NCBI RefSeq assembly: GCF_000971975.1
Contig: NZ_LAQO01000006.1
Span: 124,001-188,000 of the forward strand
Direction of reading: 5' to 3'
DNA from: Paenibacillus algorifonticola
GTDB taxonomy: Bacteria; Bacillota; Bacilli; Paenibacillales; Paenibacillaceae
DNA: 64,000 nucleotides
Shown here: piece after piece, positions 16,847 through 23,345 of the stretch
How positions within the stretch are numbered: position 1 is the first letter of the stretch
How the letters are laid out: every line of letters begins with the position of its first letter
Translations under genes and position numbers: made by a program
The notes under the pieces: generated by a model
Told to the model about the DNA's origin: nothing
Seen by the model: the letters and a program-made list of their open reading frames with translations, nothing else
The model's database searches: none

Positions 16847-17002
16847 CTAGATTTTTGCCTCGAACGTGCGGCAGTCTGTTTCCGCAGATTCGGAAGCCCG
16901 CTTGCCGCGGTTGCTTGCTACAAAAATCGAAGCAGCTCCACAGTGGTTGCCGGCGGCCCAGAACTTGCAGGAATTGACGTCGCACAATACGTCCTTTGCC
17001 AT
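16847..17002 (-). CDS. Small DUF1540 Cys-rich protein
   Basis: A 51-residue protein. It starts at ATG 17002 with a near-perfect ribosome site (AGGAGGTG) upstream and ends at TAG 16847. The translation begins MAKDVLCDVNSCKFWAAGNH and ends ETDCRTFEAKI. The four cysteines (7, 12, 21, 44) follow the DUF1540 pattern C-x4-C-x8-C-x22-C, probably a small metal-binding knuckle. Such proteins are widespread in spore-forming Bacillota and Clostridia, often as one or two copies per protein; their role is not known. It stands alone on the minus strand between the VanY-like gene and the nucleoside hydrolase. Confidence 0.85.
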   Translation of the reverse strand: MAKDVLCDVNSCKFWAAGNHCGAASIFVASNRGKRASESAETDCRTFEAKI

Positions 17003-17070
17003 TGACAGTTCACCTCCTCAGCTTTAGGATGGACGAATTAAGGATCAATTTATACGAGTGAAGGGAATGG

Positions 17071-18039
17071 ATGCTGATGGGAGCCAGGCTTTATTACAAT
17101 CATGATGCGGGAGTAGATGATCTCGTTTCTTTATTTCTTGTTTTGCAAATGAAAGAGCTGGAGCTGGTCGGCGTCTCGGTCATCCCGGCTGACGGCTATT
17201 TGGAGCCCGGCATGAAAGCCAGCCGCAAAATCATTGACCGTTTCGGACGTGGCGATGCTTCGGCAAGCGTCGAGGTTGCGAGATCCAATTCTCGGGGGCG
17301 CAATCCGTTCCCTGCGGAGTGGCGGATGCATACGTTTTTCGTCGATGCGCTGCCGATCTTAAACGAGCCGGAGCAGATCAAGACGCGTGAAGCGGAGCTG
17401 CCGGCCCATCTTCATATGATTGAAGCGATTCGTGCCTCAGATGAGAAAACAACGCTGCTGTTCACTGGACCGCTGACGGATTTAGCTCGTGCGTTAGATG
17501 AAGCGCTGGATATTGAAGCGAAAATCGAGAAGCTCGTCTGGATGGGCGGTACATTCAATGAGAAAGGCAATGTACAGGAGCCGGAGCATGATGGAACCGC
17601 AGAGTGGAATGCGTTCTGGGACCCGGAAGCAGTAGAGCGGGTATGGGCAAGCGAAATTCCGATCTTCCTCGTTGCTTTGGAAAGCACCAATAAAGTGCCG
17701 CTGACGGTGCCGATTCGCAATCGCTGGGCTTCGCTGCGCCGCCATGAAGGCATGGATTTTGTAGGGCAATGTTACGCGGCCTGTCCGCCGCTTGTTTATA
17801 TGGAGACGAATTCGACGTATTACCTATGGGATGTGCTAACAACAGCAACAGTGGGCGATTCAAGCCTCGTCTCGATGACGACGGTGCACAGCAAGGCGAT
17901 AGCGCATGGCGCCAGCCAAGGGCGCACTATTGAAGCGGCTGATGGCCGTCCGGTCAGCCTCGTGTACGATGTGGAGCCGGAGCGTTTCTTCGACTATATA
18001 ACGGAGCTGGCATGCAGCGCTGAGCTTAATCCGGCGTAA
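17071..18039 (+). CDS. Inosine-uridine-type nucleoside hydrolase family protein
   Basis: Cleaves the N-glycosidic bond of ribonucleosides, a salvage reaction, in the cytosol. The 322 residues show the Ca-binding N-terminal motif as NHDAGVDD (10-17), where the usual first Asp of DxDxGxDD is Asn, plus FTGPLTDLARAL, KLVWMGG and EWNAFWDPEAV, which line the ribose and metal site. A histidine in the C-terminal VHSKAIAHG region may be the base-activating one. The Asp to Asn change at a metal ligand suggests altered substrate or activity. ATG 17071 and ATG 17077 are both possible. Monocistronic, ended by a strong terminator. Confidence 0.85.
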   Translation: MLMGARLYYNHDAGVDDLVSLFLVLQMKELELVGVSVIPADGYLEPGMKASRKIIDRFGRGDASASVEVARSNSRGRNPFPAEWRMHTFFVDALPILNEPEQIKTREAELPAHLHMIEAIRASDEKTTLLFTGPLTDLARALDEALDIEAKIEKLVWMGGTFNEKGNVQEPEHDGTAEWNAFWDPEAVERVWASEIPIFLVALESTNKVPLTVPIRNRWASLRRHEGMDFVGQCYAACPPLVYMETNSTYYLWDVLTTATVGDSSLVSMTTVHSKAIAHGASQGRTIEAADGRPVSLVYDVEPERFFDYITELACSAELNPA

Positions 18040-18120
18040 ATAGGCAGCCCAGTGCGTTTCAAGCCTTACCGTGCGGGTTATTATTACACAGAGGCTTCCG
18101 ATTCATTTTGGAAAAAAAGT

Positions 18121-18150
18121 AAGAGATGAAGCATGCGCTTCATCTCTTTT
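18121..18150. terminator. Strong terminator after the nucleoside hydrolase
   Basis: AAGAGATGAAGC ATGC GCTTCATCTCTT, a perfect 12-bp stem with a tetraloop, preceded by seven A and followed by seven T. Usable from both strands. Confidence 0.9.
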
Positions 18151-18193
18151 TTTGCTTAAGTAACATACTTAAGCTGCATATTTAAAACGACAT

Positions 18194-18414
18194 TTCTAGA
18201 AGCATGGTGAAAAAGGCGCAGAGGAATGAAAAGATTGGACTGGAGAAGCGTTAGCGTTCGTTTAAAGCTTTCCGTAGGAAAGCAGCATCGTAAGCGTATG
18301 CTTTGCCCTTGAATGTCCACCTGTGGTGGCTTATTCAAAGACATTCAAGGGCAATGGCGATCGGAAGCCAATCTTTTCATGCAGCGCAGCCTCTTTTTCC
18401 CAAAAGTTCTAGAA
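18194..18414. repeat. 221-bp highly structured intergenic element with terminal inverted repeats
   Basis: Lies in the convergent gap between the nucleoside hydrolase and dGTPase genes. The ends carry TTCTAGAA (18194-18201, 18407-18414); inside these, ATGAAAAGATTGG (18226-18238) pairs perfectly with CCAATCTTTTCAT (18368-18380). Within the outer stem are three perfect hairpins: GCTTTCC GTA GGAAAGC (18267-18283), AGCAT/ATGCT (18284-18302), and a 15-bp stem at 18303-18317/18340-18354 that holds a smaller CCACC TGT GGTGG stem. No ORF or gene runs through it. It is either a structured RNA or a MITE-like element. I cannot place it in a known family. Confidence 0.75.
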
Positions 18415-18433
18415 CAGCGCTTGAAATTCACCA

Positions 18434-19750
18434 CTAGTCCATTTCATAGATCGAGCCGGATTTGCTGGCGTAAAGCTCGGCGTAGACCTTCTCCGCATAA
18501 GCGTCGGTCATGCCGGAAATATAGTCTGCAACGAAGCGCGGCCAGGTCCAGCTCTGCTTGTGCTGTTCATAGTTGGCAATCCAGTCTGGCGGAATGATGA
18601 GCCGTCCATGATCAGGAATACGGAAGCTCTCCCAAAGTCTGCGAATCATAATTTCGCTGCGTTTCTGCAGACGCTGGACGCGGAAATCTTTAATCAGCGT
18701 CACCCACGCCAGCTTCTTAAGAATTTCCATCGTCCGGAGCAGCTCCAGATCCTGCTGTCCATCCTTGACGAAGGTAACCTTCTTCCAGCCTGGGGCAGAG
18801 GAGTCAATAATGCCGACCTTTCCGGCAAAAACGCTGACCCAGCGCGCCTTCATCTCCCTGCGCGTGCGCGACGTTTCCTGATCGTACAGCCCATACAGCT
18901 CTTCCCATTGCTCCAAATAAGCGGCGAGCACCTTCTTCACCATCGCGGGAATGTCCACCTGATGCCAGCCAACCTCCATATTGCCCTGGTCCTCGACAAT
19001 TTCCTGTACCAGATGGTCAATCAGACGCTGATCTTCAAAAAACGTGCGATTCATCTGGATTTTGCCTGCGCGGATGCCGTCCTCGATATCATGGGTGGAA
19101 TAGGCGATATCGTCGCATAAATCCATCAGCTGCGCTTCGAGGGTGGAACGGCCCTTGGGCATTTTCCACGAATGGCGCAGCTGCTCAATATCTGCCCATT
19201 CGGAGCTGTACAGCCCTTTAAGCCGGCCAGGCTCATCCAGCGAATAGGGGTATTTATTTGTAGCGAGCAGCACGGCTGCGGTCAAATCAAGCCCGCTGCC
19301 GCTGCCGGCGCGCTTCTCCAGAAACATGAGGATGCGGAAGTTTTGCGCATTGCCTTCATAGGTCATGCCATGCTCTTCCTGAAGCAGGTGATCGAGCACC
19401 TCTTCGCCTTTATGGCCGAATGGCGGATGCCCGAGATCATGGGCCAGCGCCGCAATTTCGACGACGGCGGGATCGAGCATCAGGCCGGGATGCTCTTTTT
19501 TAGCTAAAAAGGCATATTGCTTGCCCAGTCTCCGCGCGACCTCACGGGCGATCTGTGAGACTTCAAGCGAGTGTGTCAGCCGCGTGCGATAATAGTCGCC
19601 GGAACCGGCGCCGAACACCTGTGATTTTCCCTGCAGCCTGCGAAAAGAGGGGGATTGAATCAATCGGGCATAATCCCGTTCATACTCGTCTCGTTCTTCA
19701 CTGAAAGTTCCCAGCGCAGGTTCGTCCAATCGTAGCTTGCGTAAGTCCAT
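18434..19750 (-). CDS. dgt: HD-superfamily dGTP triphosphohydrolase-like protein
   Basis: Hydrolyses dGTP (or other dNTPs) to the deoxynucleoside and triphosphate, regulating the dNTP pool. The 438-residue protein has the N-terminal SPSFRRLQGKSQVF and YYRTRLTHSLEVSQIA segments and the HD metal motif ALAHDLGHPPFGHKGE, all typical of dGTPase/Dgt-like proteins. I chose ATG 19750, preceded by GGGAGGAA at the right distance; an ATG at 19765 sits inside that site. It is convergent with the nucleoside hydrolase, another nucleotide-pool enzyme, although the two are not cotranscribed. Confidence 0.9.
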   Translation of the reverse strand: MDLRKLRLDEPALGTFSEERDEYERDYARLIQSPSFRRLQGKSQVFGAGSGDYYRTRLTHSLEVSQIAREVARRLGKQYAFLAKKEHPGLMLDPAVVEIAALAHDLGHPPFGHKGEEVLDHLLQEEHGMTYEGNAQNFRILMFLEKRAGSGSGLDLTAAVLLATNKYPYSLDEPGRLKGLYSSEWADIEQLRHSWKMPKGRSTLEAQLMDLCDDIAYSTHDIEDGIRAGKIQMNRTFFEDQRLIDHLVQEIVEDQGNMEVGWHQVDIPAMVKKVLAAYLEQWEELYGLYDQETSRTRREMKARWVSVFAGKVGIIDSSAPGWKKVTFVKDGQQDLELLRTMEILKKLAWVTLIKDFRVQRLQKRSEIMIRRLWESFRIPDHGRLIIPPDWIANYEQHKQSWTWPRFVADYISGMTDAYAEKVYAELYASKSGSIYEMD

Positions 19751-19898
19751 TGTTGTTCCTCCCATGCCGCTCCAGCAGTTCTTTTGAAAAATTGTAGCAT
19801 ACTTTCAAGTTTGAACATATACCGCCCATAGAGTATGATTTGATTAATTATAAAAAAAATATGCATGTTGTAAATGGCATATCGGGGGAGCTTTAGCG

Positions 19899-21344
19899 AT
19901 GACTATGTTTCAAGACTTTTATTTCATCTTTACATTGCTGAATATATTGCTCGCTTTCGCCCTTGTCTTCTTGGAGAGACGCAACGTCAGCTCTACATGG
20001 GCTTGGATCATGGTATTATCTTTCATACCTGTATTCGGTTTTATTCTATATTTAATTCTCGGCCAGCAGTTGCGCAAACGCAAGTTGTTCAAGCTGCTTG
20101 GAGACAGCCAGCGCATCATTGAAGATACCGTGGAGCGGCAGAAGCTTCAGCTTCAGGATCGCAACACCGTCTTTCATGATGCCGAGACGAACGAGTATCG
20201 GGATATGATTTTTATGAATTTGGTTAGCAGCTACGCGTTGTTCTCGCAAAATAACGCCATTCGCATCTATACCGAGGGCAATGAAAAATTCGACGCGCTT
20301 ATTGCGGATATTGCCTCCGCAGAGCATCATATTCATCTGGTGTATTACATTGTGCGTAATGATGTGCTGGGCAACAGGCTGATGCGAGCGTTGGTAGCGA
20401 AGGCGCAGCAAGGCGTTGAGGTGAAGTTTCTCTATGATCACATCGGGAGCTCGGGGCTTCCGCGGTCGTTTTTCAGCAAGCTGCGGGAAGCGGGCGGCAA
20501 GGCGCAGGCCTTTTTTCCCTCGCGCATTCCTTATGTAAATTTGAAGCTGAACTATCGCAATCATCGCAAGCTGGCGATTATCGACGGCATGACTGGCTAC
20601 ATTGGCGGATTTAATGTGGGAGACGAATATTTGGGCTTGGACAAGCATTTCGGTGAGTGGCGGGATACGCATTTGCGGGTGAATGGACATGCCGTGCATC
20701 AAATGCAGGCGCAGTTTCTCATGGATTGGAATCTCGCGTCCTCCGGTACGGTAGAGCTGAATCGCAGCTTTTTTCCGGTGGTCAAAGAAGGCGGCGGCAT
20801 TGGGATGCAGGTTGTAGCCAGCGGCCCGGATTCCGAGGAGCAGCAAATTAAAGATGCTTATATTAAAATGATTTATTCGGCGAAACGGTCGATTTGCCTG
20901 CAAACCCCTTATTTTGTGCCAGATGAAAGCTTAATGACCGCCCTGAAAATTGCCGTCCAATCTGGTGTGAGGGTGCAGGTTATGATTCCGAAAAAACGCG
21001 ATCATTTCTTTGTATATTGGGCGACACGCGCTTATATTGGCGAGCTGCTGGCAGGCGGCATTGAATGCTATTTGTATGAAAAAGGCTTCCTGCACGCAAA
21101 AACGATTGTCATCGATGGCAAGATCGCTTCGGTGGGAACGGCGAATATTGATATTCGCAGCTTTAAGCTGAATTTTGAGATGAACGCTTTTATTTATGAG
21201 GAGAGTACCGCGGGACAATTAAAACGGATTTTTGAGGCAGATATTAAAAATAGCATTCAGCTCCAGAAAGAGGAGTTTGCAAAACGTCCGCTGTTTGAAC
21301 GCTTCAAGGAGTCGATCAGCCGGCTGCTCTCACCGATTCTTTAG
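19899..21344 (+). CDS. cls: Cardiolipin synthase
   Basis: Condenses two phosphatidylglycerol molecules to cardiolipin at the inner leaflet. At 481 residues it has two N-terminal membrane helices (about residues 8-25 and 36-55) and two HKD phospholipase-D motifs: NHRKLAIIDGMTGYIGGFN near residue 222 and FLHAKTIVIDGKIASVGTAN near residue 395. It also has the Cls-specific VYYIVRNDVLGNRLM segment. ATG 19899 follows GGGGGAG. It starts about 150 bp from the divergent dGTPase gene. A hairpin follows directly. Nothing suggests truncation. Confidence 0.95.
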   Translation: MTMFQDFYFIFTLLNILLAFALVFLERRNVSSTWAWIMVLSFIPVFGFILYLILGQQLRKRKLFKLLGDSQRIIEDTVERQKLQLQDRNTVFHDAETNEYRDMIFMNLVSSYALFSQNNAIRIYTEGNEKFDALIADIASAEHHIHLVYYIVRNDVLGNRLMRALVAKAQQGVEVKFLYDHIGSSGLPRSFFSKLREAGGKAQAFFPSRIPYVNLKLNYRNHRKLAIIDGMTGYIGGFNVGDEYLGLDKHFGEWRDTHLRVNGHAVHQMQAQFLMDWNLASSGTVELNRSFFPVVKEGGGIGMQVVASGPDSEEQQIKDAYIKMIYSAKRSICLQTPYFVPDESLMTALKIAVQSGVRVQVMIPKKRDHFFVYWATRAYIGELLAGGIECYLYEKGFLHAKTIVIDGKIASVGTANIDIRSFKLNFEMNAFIYEESTAGQLKRIFEADIKNSIQLQKEEFAKRPLFERFKESISRLLSPIL

Positions 21345-21351
21345 ACAGCAT

Positions 21352-21390
21352 AAAGGGATCCCGCTTATCGATGATAACCGGAATCCCTTT
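21352..21390 (+). terminator. Hairpin terminator after cls
   Basis: AAAGGGAT (21352-) pairs with ATCCCTTT (-21390), with inner CCG/CGG pairs. Only a modest T content follows. Confidence 0.6.
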
Positions 21391-21537
21391 AACTTTCTGA
21401 CTCACTTCTATTCAATTTATTCAAACGCTCCATTCCAAAGTTCGCATTTCCATGTACAACTTCCATTCATTATTGCGCTTGCCACAACCGAATGAACTCT
21501 CATTGAAAATCAAACTATCAAAGTTAAGTATTGCTTG

Positions 21538-21712
21538 TATTACTTGACTGGGTGACGGTGCAGCATTCTCGCTTGCTCATTATGGTGAGTTCCCGCATGT
21601 CCGGATGATCCTTGCAATCTCCTTTCCGCTTAAATGGGAGACATGCTTCGCTTACGCTACTCCAACGGGCTATCCCCTCTCGTTTAGGATAGGTTCATCA
21701 TATCTTATTATT
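21538..21712. other. Structured intergenic region, possible RNA or repeat element
   Basis: The 550-bp gap between cls and the Fur-family gene has no convincing ORF but is rich in paired segments: GCATGTC (21595-21601) with GACATGC (21640-21646), and CTATCC (21670-21675) with GGATAG (21687-21692). Read on the minus strand, 21649-21663 is GGAGTAGCGTAAGCG, which matches GGAGAAGCGTTAGCG in the element at 18194-18414 at 13 of 15 positions. The 21391-21537 part looks featureless. Confidence 0.45.
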
Positions 21713-21852
21713 TGAAATTTGTAAATATTCAGAATATTTAAATTCCTCATTTTTTGCAAAATGATCATAAAGTCGTGAGTACTTGGATTCAGCTTGCTTT
21801 TGGCAATAGGCCATTAGGGTATAGAGGTAGGGTTGACCGATTTTGACAACAG

Positions 21853-21871
21853 AATTATACTTAGTCTAAAT
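21853..21871 (+). promoter_or_regulatory. Per/Fur-type operator upstream of the Fur-family gene
   Basis: AATTATACTTAGTCTAAAT, an 8-3-8 imperfect palindrome whose right half (GTCTAAAT) is identical to that of the perfect palindrome in front of catalase. It lies 26 bp before the regulator start, consistent with autoregulation. Confidence 0.6.
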
Positions 21872-21896
21872 CAAAAATTGAAGGAATGAAGGCCTT

Positions 21897-22286
21897 ATGG
21901 CAAAGCTAAATTTAACGGTCCAGCGCAAGGCGATTTTGGACGTTATCCAGCAATCTCACGACCATCCGGCAGCAGCCGATATTATCGAGCGTTTGCGGGG
22001 CAAAGGCTTCAACTTTGCTTACGGGACGGTATATAATTCGCTTCGTTATTTAACCGATGCGGGGGTTATCCGCGAGCTCAAGCTCGGTGAGGCGGTTAGC
22101 CGCTACGACGGGCGTACGGAAGAGCATCAGCATGTCATGTGCAGCAAATGTGGGCGTATTGAAGAAGTGATGATTGAGGTGCCACAGGAGTGGACTCGTC
22201 AAGTTGCGGAGGAAACCAGGTTCATTATTCACCATTCACATATTGTGTTAGAGGGGGTTTGCGAGTCATGCGCGAGCCAGTCGTAA
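21897..22286 (+). CDS. Fur-family transcriptional regulator (PerR-like)
   Basis: A 129-residue metal-dependent repressor. The N-terminal winged helix runs to about residue 70 (HPAAADIIERL and GTVYNSLRYL recognition region). The metal site includes His23 region residues, Asp71, His77 and His79, and the structural zinc is held by Cys82-x2-Cys85 and Cys122-x2-Cys125. Aligned by eye to Bacillus PerR, the position of the peroxide-sensing Asp104 is Glu90, which is Fur-like. It overlaps the next gene by 19 bp and precedes catalase, and both it and catalase carry a similar palindromic operator. Peroxide control is inferred from this context; the Glu makes the sensing mode uncertain. Confidence 0.85.
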   Translation: MAKLNLTVQRKAILDVIQQSHDHPAAADIIERLRGKGFNFAYGTVYNSLRYLTDAGVIRELKLGEAVSRYDGRTEEHQHVMCSKCGRIEEVMIEVPQEWTRQVAEETRFIIHHSHIVLEGVCESCASQS

Positions 22287-23119
22287 CGAATCAGGACAAA
22301 CAGACAGCTTTAAAAGGGAGAAAGCTCGCCCGGCCACGTCAGGACAGCTTTGAGCCGGATTTTACGGAGCAGCTCGACGCAGGCATCATTCCAGAAGGGG
22401 CGGTCTGCTCCATGACGAAGCGGGTTATGGTCGTCAGTCCGTTCCCGCAGCGGGTGCATAGCCTGCTGCAATTGCTTGCCGCAGATTGCTTTGATCTATT
22501 TACGCTGCACGACTTGAATAAAGCGTTTGTGCACAGCTTGCAGCCCGAGCTGCTGATCTATGATGCAACGCCGTATGTCCAAGGTCATACGGATGCGGTA
22601 GAAGCGCTGCAGGCTGCTTTGCAGCATACGGCGCATCTTAAGGGAGTGCCGATTTTGTTCCTGGCAGGCGCTCCGGCAGGCGTGATCCGCCATCTGCTGC
22701 CCGATGCTGCAGCTATGATTGAATGGCCAGCTGCACCGCAGGAGGCAGTTAACCAAATCAACCGCATGATGGAGCAGCAGCCGCAGTCGAGCCCGGTCGT
22801 CGTGTCAGGCTACCACTATAAGGATCTGACGGTCGATCTGAAAAGAATGGCCGTGTTCCGCGGCGAGCAGCGCATTGATTTGACGAAGACCGAATATGAT
22901 CTGCTGCTCATGTTTATTACGTCCGACGGCTCCGTGCTCTCGCGCGAGACGATGTTCGATTCGGTATGGGGGAGCCAGTTTCTCGGCGGCAGCAATGTAG
23001 TAGATGTGCATATTAAGTCGCTCCGCAAGAAGCTGAAAGACAGCGCAGTAGCGCCGAAATATATTGTGACGGTGCGCGGTGCGGGCTACCGGCTGGCGGA
23101 TGAAGCTGCATCGTCGTAA
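22268..23119 (+). CDS. OmpR/PhoB-type winged-helix regulator with degenerate receiver
   Basis: A 283-residue DNA-binding protein. The C-terminal OmpR/PhoB winged helix (about residues 180-280; LTKTEYDLLLMFITSDGSVL, SNVVDVHIKSLRKKL, TVRGAGYRL) is intact. The middle part (about 50-165) resembles a receiver: a single Asp remains in ELLIYDATP, but the acidic pair usually found after the first strand is replaced (VMVVSPFPQ), so ordinary phosphorylation is doubtful. No histidine kinase is adjacent. I chose ATG 22268, after GAGGGGG; the gene overlaps the Fur-family gene and ends before catalase. Four 11-bp-phased TTCAT repeats at the catalase promoter are a likely binding site. Confidence 0.82.
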   Translation: MREPVVTNQDKQTALKGRKLARPRQDSFEPDFTEQLDAGIIPEGAVCSMTKRVMVVSPFPQRVHSLLQLLAADCFDLFTLHDLNKAFVHSLQPELLIYDATPYVQGHTDAVEALQAALQHTAHLKGVPILFLAGAPAGVIRHLLPDAAAMIEWPAAPQEAVNQINRMMEQQPQSSPVVVSGYHYKDLTVDLKRMAVFRGEQRIDLTKTEYDLLLMFITSDGSVLSRETMFDSVWGSQFLGGSNVVDVHIKSLRKKLKDSAVAPKYIVTVRGAGYRLADEAASS

Positions 23120-23122
23120 TGA

Positions 23123-23163
23123 AAATACCACTGATGGGTCAAACGGCCCTCAGTGGTATTTTT
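23123..23163 (+). terminator. Terminator between the OmpR-type gene and catalase
   Basis: AAATACCACTGA pairs with TCAGTGGTATTT, followed by a T-run, so catalase has its own promoter. Confidence 0.85.
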
Positions 23164-23230
23164 ATGTGGCGTACTTGTCAGGTGCGATAGTAGTGCGGTC
23201 TTCTTGTGAGGTATGCCGTATTAAGGCGTG

Positions 23231-23268
23231 TTCATCCGATCTTCATCATACGTTCATCCAATATTCAT
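23231..23268 (+). promoter_or_regulatory. Four TTCAT direct repeats at exact 11-bp spacing upstream of catalase
   Basis: TTCAT occurs at 23231, 23242, 23253 and 23264. Repeats one helical turn apart are the usual binding mode of OmpR/PhoB-family dimers. The last repeat touches the -35 hexamer, which fits a class II activator or a repressor. Confidence 0.6.
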
Positions 23269-23296
23269 GACAGGCATCGTTTGGCCTCGCTATAAT
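23267..23296 (+). promoter_or_regulatory. Catalase promoter
   Basis: ATGACA (23267-23272), 18-bp spacer, TATAAT (23291-23296). Transcription would begin near 23303, just before the palindromic operator. Confidence 0.65.
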
Positions 23297-23306
23297 AAGG
23301 GTAAAT

Positions 23307-23325
23307 ATTTAGACCAAGTCTAAAT
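23307..23325 (+). promoter_or_regulatory. Perfect Per/Fur-type palindrome in the catalase leader
   Basis: ATTTAGACCAAGTCTAAAT, a perfect 8-3-8 inverted repeat placed at about +5 to +23, where a bound repressor would block transcription. It shares its half-site with the operator at 21853-21871. Confidence 0.72.
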
Positions 23326-23345
23326 CCAACTCGGAGGTAAAAACG

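Noticed and set aside
20052..20903. Minus-strand frame of 283 codons inside cls
   Set aside because: Antisense to a full-length cardiolipin synthase with intact motifs; composition reflects the codon bias of the sense gene.
23231..23268. TTCAT repeats considered as a CRISPR-like or satellite array
   Set aside because: Repeat unit is only 5 bp with 11-bp period, located at a promoter; regulator binding is the better reading.
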